Shown here piece by piece: positions 1 through 5,487 of a stretch of 8,278 nucleotides of DNA. The DNA lies in NCBI GenBank assembly GCA_937902445.1, contig CALELJ010000126.1, positions 1 to 8,278 of the forward strand, read 5' to 3'. This DNA comes from an uncultured Treponema sp. GTDB lineage: Bacteria; Spirochaetota; Spirochaetia; Treponematales; Treponemataceae. The position numbers and the translations under genes were made by a program. A model generated the notes under the pieces. The model saw only the letters and a list, made by a program, of their open reading frames with translations. It made no database searches and was not told the origin of the DNA. Within the stretch, counting starts at the first letter, position 1. Every line of letters begins with the position of its first letter.

Positions 1-78
1 CGCATCGTCGCCGATGCTCTCCACGCCCTCCGGGATCGTCACGCTCGTGAGCCCGCTGCAGCCGGAAAACGCCCCTTC
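1..78 (-). pseudogene. BspA/TpLRR-type leucine-rich repeat fragment, truncated
   Basis: Read on the minus strand, this segment encodes AFSGCSGLTSVTIPEGV followed by ESIGDDA. This is a textbook BspA-like (LRR_5) unit of the surface and secreted LRR proteins common in treponemes and Bacteroidetes. The homology, including the canonical Glu-Gly before Ala-Phe, runs to about base 78. Just upstream in the same frame there is a TAG stop (85-87). A GTG at 79-81 has no ribosome binding site and no signal peptide, so this is not a natural gene start. GC is high (48 of the first 70 bases), unlike the DNA that follows. The gene would continue beyond base 1. It is either the broken internal part of an LRR gene or a repeat stitched on by assembly; the sequence alone cannot decide. 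Confidence 0.72.
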
Positions 79-475
79 CACCGGCTATGAAAAACTTGCC
101 GGAAAAAAAGTTCTTGTTGTAGACGACATTGAGCTGAACCGCGTGCTTCTGAGCCTCATGCTCAAAAACATAGGCATGGAAGTAATCGAAGCGGAAAACG
201 GTCTTGAAGCCATCGAGACGCTCAACAAGTCAGAACCTGGCGAAATCTCAATAATCCTCATGGACATCATGATGCCGGTAATGGATGGATACACAGCAAC
301 CATGAAAATCCGTGCCTGCGAAAGAAAAGATGTGGCAAACATTCCTGTCATTGCAGTCACAGCCAACGCTTTTGAATACTACAAGAAACAGGCTGAAGAC
401 TACGGAATGAACGGTTACGTAATAAAGCCATTGAGCAAAGAAAAGCTCTATGAAGAAATCTCACGGCTGATCTAA
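2..475 (+). CDS. Response-regulator receiver domain, 5'-partial (probable C-terminus of a hybrid sensor kinase)
   Basis: The frame is open to the left edge, but only the part from about base 85 onward is receiver sequence. Numbering from the ATG at 14, the domain shows the acidic pair Asp37-Asp38 (VLVVDD), the phosphoacceptor Asp84 (MDIMMPVMDG), the switch Thr116 (AVTANA) and the conserved Lys138 before Pro (VIKP). It ends a few residues later with no output domain. The motif style (NRVLL, MDIMMPVMDGYTAT) is that of receivers at the C-terminus of hybrid histidine kinases. There is no in-frame start codon between the foreign LRR-like DNA and VLVVDD, and the first ~26 residues are only the antisense reading of an LRR repeat. 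The true N-terminal part is therefore missing, and the ATG at 14 should not be trusted. A stand-alone CheY-like protein is the alternative. The next gene follows after 10 bases. Confidence 0.85.
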   Translation, partial: ASSPMLSTPSGIVTLVSPLQPENAPSTGYEKLAGKKVLVVDDIELNRVLLSLMLKNIGMEVIEAENGLEAIETLNKSEPGEISIILMDIMMPVMDGYTATMKIRACERKDVANIPVIAVTANAFEYYKKQAEDYGMNGYVIKPLSKEKLYEEISRLI

Positions 476-485
476 TCTGGCGTCA

Positions 486-956
486 ATGAAACTGAGAAAA
501 AGAATTCTGCTTACATCTGCAATCCTCATGCTGCTGGCAACCGGCGCATCTGCAAAAAAACAGAGCGGTTCCTCACAGAAGAAAAACGTTCTCGAAGCGG
601 AATATACAATCAACCTTCACGACAACTGTCCAAGAACAACAGCCGCACTGAACGAAGAAGTTGCATTGAAGGCAACGATTCCGGGATACAGCGGAACTTT
701 TTCAGTAATCTACAAAATATGGCCGGAAGAAAAACACGCCTATCCTCTTACCGGGTACTATGACTGCTGCCTCAGAATCAAGAACGCCATTGAGAAAAGC
801 AAGAAAAAAAACTGCACTCTCCTTTTCAATTCATCACAGGACATGTGCGGTCTCCCGCTCGATTTTTCAACAGCCACAGCCGCAACGGAATCCGTAATAA
901 AACTCATCGAATCAAAGCAGACGGAAGTTTACGCCTTCTACGTCTTTGAAGACTAA
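486..956 (+). CDS. Small exported protein of unknown function with five cysteines
   Basis: I do not recognise a family. The 156-residue product begins with a clear Sec signal peptide: basic MKLRKR, a hydrophobic core ILLTSAILMLLATG, and a likely cleavage after ASA at residue 23. The mature part has Cys48, Cys94, Cys95, Cys110 and Cys121, which fits a periplasmic or surface protein with possible disulfides, though five leaves one unpaired. It is about 133 residues, begins with a lysine/serine-rich stretch and then appears to be one compact alpha/beta domain (for example TFSVIYKIW and VYAFYVFED strands). No Shine-Dalgarno is visible before the ATG. The gene starts 10 bases after the receiver gene's stop, so translational coupling in one operon is plausible. 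It converges with the EEP gene, with 12 bases between the stop codons. Confidence 0.7.
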   Translation: MKLRKRILLTSAILMLLATGASAKKQSGSSQKKNVLEAEYTINLHDNCPRTTAALNEEVALKATIPGYSGTFSVIYKIWPEEKHAYPLTGYYDCCLRIKNAIEKSKKKNCTLLFNSSQDMCGLPLDFSTATAATESVIKLIESKQTEVYAFYVFED

Positions 957-968
957 AGCCACACCCCA

Positions 969-1967
969 TCAAAAGCGGACCTCGCAGACAATAGGCAGAT
1001 GATCGCTGTATCCTTCCCCATTCCATATCTGGTACCTGTTGGGTACAAAAACCTTTGAGTCACACCATGGGCCATCGACGGCAACATGAAAATCAATGAG
1101 CTCAATTTTTCCCGCAAGGAACATGTTGTCAATCCGTGACCATTCCTCCTGAAAATAATAGCTTCCAGGCTGAACCATCTTACCTCCAGGTGAAAACCAG
1201 GGCGAGCGGACGCTGACACCGGAATCATCAAGAGATCCATCTTTCCAGAATCTCATGACAACCCTGCCTTCCGAAACCACGTCAAAATCGGCGATGTCAC
1301 GGTTGAAGTCACCAAGGGCAAGCAGGGCACCGTCATTCTGGATTCCTTTCTTCATTATCCCGGAAAGAACGCCTTCCTGCCTGTTGCGCCAGACTTCAGA
1401 TTCCTCCTCACCTCCGCTTTTGCTTTTCCAGTGGTTGACGAGAATCGTAAGCTTCCTCCCTTTGGAAATTACCTCCACTTCCATAATGGGACGCAGATGC
1501 GGCATATCATATTCTTCAGTCCGGATGTCCAGGCTGTGAACCTTCATGTCATCAAGCTGAACCCTGGACAAAACGGCACACCCGATGGAACTGCCCTCAT
1601 CCTTTGCAAAGACGGCTTTTTTGTACACCTTCTGGTCGCTCCATTCCCCGGCAAGAAAATTGCTTATGTCATGAACCACAGCCTCGTTTTCAATTTCTTC
1701 CATTACAAACACATCAGCATCGATTGCCTTTATGACGGAACACAACCGCTTGAGGCGTTCTATGTAGGCATCCTTGCCCCACCTTCCGCTCTTTACGAAT
1801 TCAGTGTACTCATCTCCAGTGGTAACAGCATCAAAAAAAGTCTGGACATTCCAGTTGGCAACCTTAAGTTTTTCTTCCCTGGCAAAGGTTTCGGTTGTCA
1901 TTTGGGCACACGAGGAGAACAAAAGAAAAACGGCTAATACAGGGACTAATTTTGTTTTATGGCTCAA
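969..1967 (-). CDS. Endonuclease/exonuclease/phosphatase (EEP) family lipoprotein
   Basis: This is a metal-dependent phosphodiesterase/nuclease-fold protein with every family signature. Numbering from the TTG start, these are Asn38/Asn40 (ANWNVQ), the metal-binding Glu91 (VMEEIEN), His179 (VNHWKSKSGG), Asp220/Asn222 (LGDFNRD), Asp280 (SRIDNM) and Asp322/His323 (YSDHLP). The catalytic site therefore looks intact. I choose the TTG at 1965-1967 because a perfect AGGAGG (1974-1979, minus strand) lies 6 bases upstream. An ATG at 2012 would add 15 residues but has no such site and would place the AGGAGG inside the gene. From the TTG, the protein opens with a short basic region, a hydrophobic run and FSSC at residue 20, a spirochaete-style lipobox, so it is probably lipid-anchored outside the inner membrane. 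The substrate (nucleic acid, phospholipid or phosphoinositide) cannot be inferred. Confidence 0.87.
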   Translation of the reverse strand: MSHKTKLVPVLAVFLLFSSCAQMTTETFAREEKLKVANWNVQTFFDAVTTGDEYTEFVKSGRWGKDAYIERLKRLCSVIKAIDADVFVMEEIENEAVVHDISNFLAGEWSDQKVYKKAVFAKDEGSSIGCAVLSRVQLDDMKVHSLDIRTEEYDMPHLRPIMEVEVISKGRKLTILVNHWKSKSGGEEESEVWRNRQEGVLSGIMKKGIQNDGALLALGDFNRDIADFDVVSEGRVVMRFWKDGSLDDSGVSVRSPWFSPGGKMVQPGSYYFQEEWSRIDNMFLAGKIELIDFHVAVDGPWCDSKVFVPNRYQIWNGEGYSDHLPIVCEVRF

Positions 1968-1973
1968 AGGGCA

Positions 1974-1979
1974 CCTCCT
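1974..1979 (-). promoter_or_regulatory. Shine-Dalgarno fixing the TTG start of the EEP gene
   Basis: On the minus strand this is a perfect AGGAGG, 6 bases before TTG (1965-1967). It is the strongest ribosome binding site in the window, and it decides in favour of a 332-residue lipoprotein over a 347-residue protein from the ATG at 2012. Confidence 0.75.
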
Positions 1980-2084
1980 GAGAAAATCCCGGCTGGCTAC
2001 GGGAATGTCCATATAAATTATTGTGGCGGAATGAAATTTCCATACATGTTTCCTTCGATTTTTTTGCTGAAATTCAGGCCCGAA

Positions 2085-2106
2085 TACCGTGATTTAAATC
2101 ACACAA
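2085..2106. promoter_or_regulatory. Operator-like dyad 1 upstream of rex
   Basis: This site contains a perfect 14-bp palindrome, GTGATTTAAATCAC (2089-2102), extended on the right to TCACACAA. The core GTGA-N6-TCAC matches the architecture of both Rex operators (TTGTGA-N6-TCACAA type) and CRP/FNR-family sites (TGTGA-N6-TCACA). Because it lies upstream of rex, autoregulation is the simplest reading, but the regulator is inferred. Confidence 0.6.
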
Positions 2107-2144
2107 ATCCTCTTAGTGGCCCTATTTTCCCTAAATTTGACTGT

Positions 2145-2166
2145 TTGTGTGCATTATTTCACAGTA
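2145..2166. promoter_or_regulatory. Operator-like dyad 2 upstream of rex, degenerate
   Basis: The left half-site TTGTGTGC and right half-site TCACAGTA are separated by six AT bases (ATTATT). Spacing is the same as in the flanking dyads, but the right half is poorer. It could be a weaker cooperative site for the same regulator. Confidence 0.42.
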
Positions 2167-2230
2167 ATTCAGTTTTTTTTGTAGACCCGACCAGTTTTTG
2201 GTGATAGTATTAGAGCACGCAAGGGATAAA

Positions 2231-2252
2231 TTGCGTGATTTTTTTCACACAA
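2231..2252. promoter_or_regulatory. Operator-like dyad 3, just upstream of the rex start
   Basis: The left half TTGCGTGA and right half TCACACAA are complementary at 7 of 8 positions and flank a six-T spacer. The site ends 13 bases before the rex ATG, where a bound repressor would block the promoter or early elongation. The right half-site is identical to that of dyad 1. Confidence 0.6.
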
Positions 2253-2265
2253 GACAGACAGGACG

Positions 2266-2868
2266 ATGCAGAAGATTCCGCAGCCGGCAAAAAGAAGGCT
2301 TGTTCTTCTAGAACACCTTCTCTCGACTTACAAAGAAAAGAACATCACCTCACAGAAAATCCAGGAAATGGCCGGATGGTCTTCGGCTGTTGTAAGGCGT
2401 GACATTTCCTACATCGACGTGAAGTGCGGCGCGACAAACGGTTACAAGGTTGCTGAACTGAGGGAAGCCCTTAGAAAAACCTTCAATCTGACTACAGCGG
2501 AACAGAAATGCTGCATTGTTGGACTCGGCAGGATGGGTCAGGCCCTTCTCGACAATTCCGAGCTGTACGAATCACCGTTTAAGATTGTGGCCGGTTTTGA
2601 TTCAAGCGTAAACAAGACGGAAGTTTTGAGTTCCGCCTTTCCCCTTCATCCTACAACACTGATGAAAAAAATCATCAAGGAAGAAGGCATCAGTTTCGCA
2701 ATTCTGACAGTGGATCCTGAAGAAGCAAAACCGATGACGGATCTTCTGCTTGAATGCGGAATCAAGGGAATCGTCAACTACACTCCATGTGTACTGACAG
2801 TAACAAAGGATGTAAAAGTAGAAAATGTCAGCCTTTTGACTGCACTTTCAACTTTGGCAATACAGTAA
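2266..2868 (+). CDS. rex: Redox-sensing transcriptional repressor Rex
   Basis: Rex is a cytoplasmic dimeric repressor that leaves DNA when NADH binds and typically controls fermentation and NADH-oxidising genes. The 200 residues are near the family's usual size. The N-terminal winged helix begins with the Rex-typical IPQPAKRRL (4-12) and carries the recognition-helix motif VVRRDISYI (42-50). A Rossmann domain follows with GLGRMG (86-91) and Asp112 after the second strand (AGFD), then ILTVDPEEA (146-154) and GIKGIVNYTPC (165-175), the counterparts of the family's VPAEAA and GIKGILNFAP motifs. The C-terminus ends in a helix (VSLLTALSTLAIQ) as expected for the swapped dimerisation helix. The wing differs from the norm: CGATNGY replaces the usual GxRGVGY. 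The start is supported by the conserved N-terminus, although the ribosome binding site is weak. serC begins 54 bases downstream. Confidence 0.93.
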   Translation: MQKIPQPAKRRLVLLEHLLSTYKEKNITSQKIQEMAGWSSAVVRRDISYIDVKCGATNGYKVAELREALRKTFNLTTAEQKCCIVGLGRMGQALLDNSELYESPFKIVAGFDSSVNKTEVLSSAFPLHPTTLMKKIIKEEGISFAILTVDPEEAKPMTDLLLECGIKGIVNYTPCVLTVTKDVKVENVSLLTALSTLAIQ

Positions 2869-2881
2869 ATCAATAGTCGCC

Positions 2882-2922
2882 TTTGCATTTTGACAACGGC
2901 GGATAACTATGGGGGTTATAAT
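2882..2922 (+). promoter_or_regulatory. Promoter-like elements abutting the serC start, uncertain
   Basis: A perfect TTGACA (2890-2895) and a perfect TATAAT (2917-2922) occur between rex and serC, but 21 bases apart, longer than the usual 16-18. The TATAAT touches the ATG, so a start site from it would fall inside serC. An alternative weaker pair is TTTGCA (2882-2887) with a TAACTA box near 2904. The GGGGG at 2911-2915 can act as the ribosome binding site. Either serC has its own promoter here or it is read from rex. Confidence 0.25.
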
Positions 2923-4047
2923 ATGAGTCGTGTTTACAACTTTAGCGCAGGTCCTTCTTGCCTTCCGGAAGAAGTTCTCAAGGAATGTGCAGCAGAAATG
3001 ATGGACTGCAACGGAACAGGTCAGAGCGTAATGGAAATGAGCCACCGTTCAGCTGCTTTCGAACCAATCATCGAACATGCAGAAGCACAGATCCGCAAGC
3101 TTATGAACGTTCCTTCAAACTACAAGGTTCTTTTCGTTCAGGGTGGTGGTTCAACACAGTTTGCTATGGTCGCACAGAACCTTGGCATCAACAAGAAGAA
3201 GGCTGCCTACATCGAAACTGGTGTCTGGGCAAAGAAAGCTGCAGCAGAAGCAAAACACCTTGGTGTTGAAGTTGACGTAATCGCATCTTCAAAGGACAAG
3301 AACTACTCTTACATTCCACGCGTTGAAAAAGTAAGCGGCGACTATGACTACGTCTACATCTGTTTCAACAACACAATCATGGGAACACACTACGAATACA
3401 TTCCTGAAACAGGAGACATTCCTCTCGTTGCTGACCTTTCTTCTTGTATCCTTTCAGAAGAAATCGATGTTTCAAAGTTCGGTCTCATCTTTGCAGGCGC
3501 ACAGAAGAACCTTGCTCCAGCAGGTGTTACTCTCGTAATCGTTCGCGAAGACCTCATTCCGGAACCAGAAAAGTGCCTCCCAGGTACACCAACAATGAGC
3601 ATGTACAAGACACACAGCGAAAACGGTTCTATGTACAACACACCTCCTTGCTACACAATCTACGTTCTCGACAAGGTTCTCAACTGGATCGAAAAGAACG
3701 GCGGTGCAAAGGGAATCAATAAGCTCAACGTAGAAAAGGCAGACTACCTTTACAACTACCTGGACAATTCTGACTTCTATCATGCAACAACAGAAAAGGG
3801 AAGCCGCTCATTGATGAACGTTCCATTCCTTACAAAGTATTCTGACAACGACGGTTCAGAAGAAGCACAGGCAAAGGAAAAGGCAATCAACAGCAAGTTC
3901 GTTAAGGAAGCTGAAGCTGCAGGCCTCGTTAACCTTAAGGGACACCGCCTTGTAGGTGGTATGCGCGCCTCAATCTACAACGCAATGACACTCGACGGTG
4001 TAAAAGCACTTGTTAAGTTCATGGAAGAATTTGCAAAGAACAACTAA
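2923..4047 (+). CDS. serC: Phosphoserine aminotransferase
   Basis: SerC is a PLP enzyme that converts 3-phosphohydroxypyruvate plus glutamate to O-phosphoserine and 2-oxoglutarate, the second step of serine synthesis; it also serves pyridoxal phosphate synthesis in many bacteria. The 374-residue product starts with the diagnostic VYNFSAGPSCLP. It has the phosphate/PLP loop VQGGGSTQFAMV, VADLSSCILS before the cofactor site, and the Schiff-base lysine Lys195 in GAQKNLAPAGV. Its C-terminal motif is GHRLVGGMRASIYNAM, which carries the substrate-binding arginine. Length is normal. I choose the ATG at 2923 because the family N-terminus begins there; an upstream TTG at 2890 would add 11 unrelated residues. 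Codon use is strongly biased (lysine mostly AAG, alanine GCA, threonine ACA), as in serA and ackA, suggesting high expression. serA follows after a 242-bp structured gap. Confidence 0.96.
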   Translation: MSRVYNFSAGPSCLPEEVLKECAAEMMDCNGTGQSVMEMSHRSAAFEPIIEHAEAQIRKLMNVPSNYKVLFVQGGGSTQFAMVAQNLGINKKKAAYIETGVWAKKAAAEAKHLGVEVDVIASSKDKNYSYIPRVEKVSGDYDYVYICFNNTIMGTHYEYIPETGDIPLVADLSSCILSEEIDVSKFGLIFAGAQKNLAPAGVTLVIVREDLIPEPEKCLPGTPTMSMYKTHSENGSMYNTPPCYTIYVLDKVLNWIEKNGGAKGINKLNVEKADYLYNYLDNSDFYHATTEKGSRSLMNVPFLTKYSDNDGSEEAQAKEKAINSKFVKEAEAAGLVNLKGHRLVGGMRASIYNAMTLDGVKALVKFMEEFAKNN

Positions 4048-4053
4048 ATAAAT

Positions 4054-4180
4054 GTGAATTTGATGGGCCCCAGCGACGGCGATAAGGGCAATGGAAAACC
4101 TCCCGCTCCACTCATTAAAGCGTTGAGTCAATATGGCGGGTCCCTCCTTCCCCTTATCGCCTGCGTCCCATCAAATTCAC
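4054..4180. repeat. 127-bp imperfect inverted-repeat element between serC and serA
   Basis: The outer arms GTGAATTTGATGGG (4054-4067) and CCCATCAAATTCAC (4167-4180) are perfectly complementary over 14 bp. Inner arms GGCGATAAGGG (4078-4088) and CCCTTATCGCC (4151-4161) add 11 bp. Weaker pairings follow: CCCGC 4102-4106 with GCGGG 4136-4140, and ACTCA 4110-4114 with TGAGT 4124-4128. The whole unit can fold into one long hairpin. It is flanked by direct AAT triplets (4051-4053 and 4181-4183), compatible with a short target-site duplication but also with chance. It starts 6 bases after the serC stop. No coding capacity is visible. It could be a non-autonomous MITE-like insertion, a REP-type element, or a transcript hairpin protecting or ending the serC mRNA; it lacks the U-tract of a standard terminator. 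Confidence 0.75.
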
Positions 4181-4233
4181 AATATTCATTAAAACCACAT
4201 AAGTTTATTCTTCTGTGGCTGATATTTTAAAAT

Positions 4234-4239
4234 TATAAA
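4234..4239 (+). promoter_or_regulatory. Candidate -10 box for serA
   Basis: TATAAA lies in an AT-rich stretch (about 4222-4242), with transcription expected to begin near 4245, at the foot of the stem-loop that follows. No good -35 hexamer is seen (TTCTGT at 4211-4216 is the closest in spacing). This is a tentative call. Confidence 0.35.
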
Positions 4240-4242
4240 TTA

Positions 4243-4277
4243 GGACAAGCTGCGAGGGGCCCACTCGCAGCTTGTCC
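4243..4277 (+). promoter_or_regulatory. Perfect 14-bp stem-loop in the serA 5' leader
   Basis: GGACAAGCTGCGAG (4243-4256) and CTCGCAGCTTGTCC (4264-4277) are exact complements around a 7-base loop, GGGCCCA. The stem ends directly against the serA Shine-Dalgarno AGGAG (4278-4282), which is 7 bases from the ATG. There is no T-run after it, so it is not a standard terminator. If transcription starts near the candidate -10 box, the mRNA begins at or just inside this hairpin, a layout known to stabilise messages or to control ribosome access. It could instead be a DNA operator. It does not resemble a riboswitch class I know. Confidence 0.75.
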
Positions 4278-4289
4278 AGGAGTTTAAAG

Positions 4290-5468
4290 ATGTATAAGAT
4301 TCAGACACTTGATAGAATTTCTGCTGTTGGATTGGATAACTTTCCACGCGGAGAATATGAAATTGCTTCGGAAATCATGAAGCCGGATGCAATCCTCGTT
4401 CGCTCACACGACATGCTCAGCATGGAACTTGACGAGAACGTAAAGGCTGTTGCCCGTGCAGGTGCAGGCGTAAACAACATTCCTTGCAAGGATCTTGCAG
4501 CAAAGGGTGTCGTAGTATTCAACACACCAGGAGCAAATGCAAACGCCGTTAAGGAACTTGTTATCCTCGGTCTCCTCATTGCAAGCCGCCCTGTAATCGC
4601 AGCAAACAAGTTCTGTAACGGACTTGCAGGAAAGGGTGCAGAAATCGCAACTCTCGCAGAAAAGGGAAAGAAAGACTACATCGGTAACGAACTTAAGGGA
4701 AAGACTCTTGGTGTTATCGGTCTTGGTGCAATCGGTGCACAGGTTGCAAATACAGCAATCGAACTTGGAATGAACGTTGTAGGTTACGACCCATTCCTTT
4801 CAATCGATGCTGCATGGAGCCTCAACCACATGGTAAAGCACGCAGAAACTCTCGACACAGTTCTTGCTAAGGCTGACTACCTTACATTCCATGTACCTGA
4901 GACACCAGACACAAAGGGATTCGTAAACGCAAACACAATCAAGAACATGAAGGACGGCGTTCGCCTCATCAACATTGCACGCGGTGGTCTTGTAAACAAC
5001 GAAGATGTTCTCGCCGCAATTAACAGCGGAAAGGTAAGCTGCATGGTTACAGACTTTGCCGCAGAAGAACTTTTGAACAACGACAAGGTAATCTGTATGC
5101 CTCACCTTGGAGCATCTACTCCAGAAGCAGAAGACAACTGTGCTGTAATGGCAGTTAAAGAACTCCGCGACTTCCTTGAAACAGGCGCAATCAAGAACAG
5201 CGTAAACTATCCAAAGTGCAAGATGGATAACGCAATTCCAAAGAACGGAACACGCCTTTGCATCGCACACAAGAACGTTCCAAACATGATCGCCCAGTTC
5301 ACATCAGTACTTGGTGAAGCAAAGCTCAACATCTCTGGTATGGTTGACCAGAACCGCGGTGACATTGCTTACTGTATGATCGACGTTGACGGAAAGGTTG
5401 AGGAAGCAACACTTGCTTCCCTTGGTTCAGCTGACGGCGTAATCAAGGTTAGACCAATCTACGCTTAA
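4290..5468 (+). CDS. serA: D-3-phosphoglycerate dehydrogenase with C-terminal ACT domain
   Basis: SerA is an NAD-dependent dehydrogenase that oxidises 3-phosphoglycerate to 3-phosphohydroxypyruvate, the first step of serine synthesis, upstream of SerC. The 392-residue protein has the substrate loop RAGAGVNNI, the Rossmann motif GVIGLGAIG, Arg231 in NIARGGLVNN and catalytic His272 in MPHLGAST. The acidic partner is probably Glu259/Glu260 in TDFAAEEL; the Glu-to-His spacing is shorter than in E. coli SerA, as in the short SerA subfamily of many anaerobes. The last ~75 residues (from about RLCIAHKNVPNMIAQF) form an ACT regulatory domain, the usual site of serine feedback. The ATG at 4290 has AGGAG 7 bases upstream; an in-frame TTG at 4272 lies within the leader hairpin and is rejected. 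Codon bias is strong. A terminator follows the stop by about 20 bases. Confidence 0.95.
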   Translation: MYKIQTLDRISAVGLDNFPRGEYEIASEIMKPDAILVRSHDMLSMELDENVKAVARAGAGVNNIPCKDLAAKGVVVFNTPGANANAVKELVILGLLIASRPVIAANKFCNGLAGKGAEIATLAEKGKKDYIGNELKGKTLGVIGLGAIGAQVANTAIELGMNVVGYDPFLSIDAAWSLNHMVKHAETLDTVLAKADYLTFHVPETPDTKGFVNANTIKNMKDGVRLINIARGGLVNNEDVLAAINSGKVSCMVTDFAAEELLNNDKVICMPHLGASTPEAEDNCAVMAVKELRDFLETGAIKNSVNYPKCKMDNAIPKNGTRLCIAHKNVPNMIAQFTSVLGEAKLNISGMVDQNRGDIAYCMIDVDGKVEEATLASLGSADGVIKVRPIYA

Positions 5469-5487
5469 TCAAAAGCAAGAAAAAAAT

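Larger units (their letters stand above)
1980..2265. promoter_or_regulatory. Divergent intergenic region between the EEP gene and rex
   Basis: This AT-rich 286-bp region holds the regulatory DNA for two divergent genes. It contains three dyads of the same architecture (listed separately). I see no tRNA-like or other structured RNA gene. An open frame crosses it on the plus strand (1959-2204), but it lacks a ribosome binding site and has no recognisable product. Core promoters could not be assigned with confidence. An AT-rich TTTATAT on the minus strand near 2014-2022 could serve the EEP gene, and a TAGTAT-like element near 2206 could serve rex. Confidence 0.55.

Noticed and set aside
14..85. 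ATG at 14 as the real start of the receiver protein
   Set aside because: The encoded first ~24 residues are the antisense reading of an LRR repeat, there is no ribosome binding site, and GC shifts sharply after it; the true 5' end is missing.
1431..1937. Plus-strand 168-codon open frame
   Set aside because: It lies entirely opposite the EEP gene, whose conserved catalytic motifs prove the minus-strand frame.
1959..2204. Plus-strand 81-codon open frame in the intergenic region
   Set aside because: No ribosome binding site, no recognisable product, low-complexity AT-rich composition; it runs through two of the operator-like dyads.
2890..2922. TTG at 2890 as serC start
   Set aside because: It would add 11 residues not matching the family; SerC proteins begin at the VYNFSAGP region, supporting the ATG at 2923.
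4243..4277. serA leader hairpin as a rho-independent terminator of serC
   Set aside because: No T-run follows; the sequence directly after the stem is the serA ribosome binding site.
4272..4289. TTG at 4272 as serA start
   Set aside because: It falls within the 3' arm of the leader stem-loop, and the ATG at 4290 has a well-placed AGGAG.
4800..5270. Minus-strand open frame opposite serA
   Set aside because: It is a shadow produced by the strong codon bias of serA; cysteine- and valine-rich translation with no family features.
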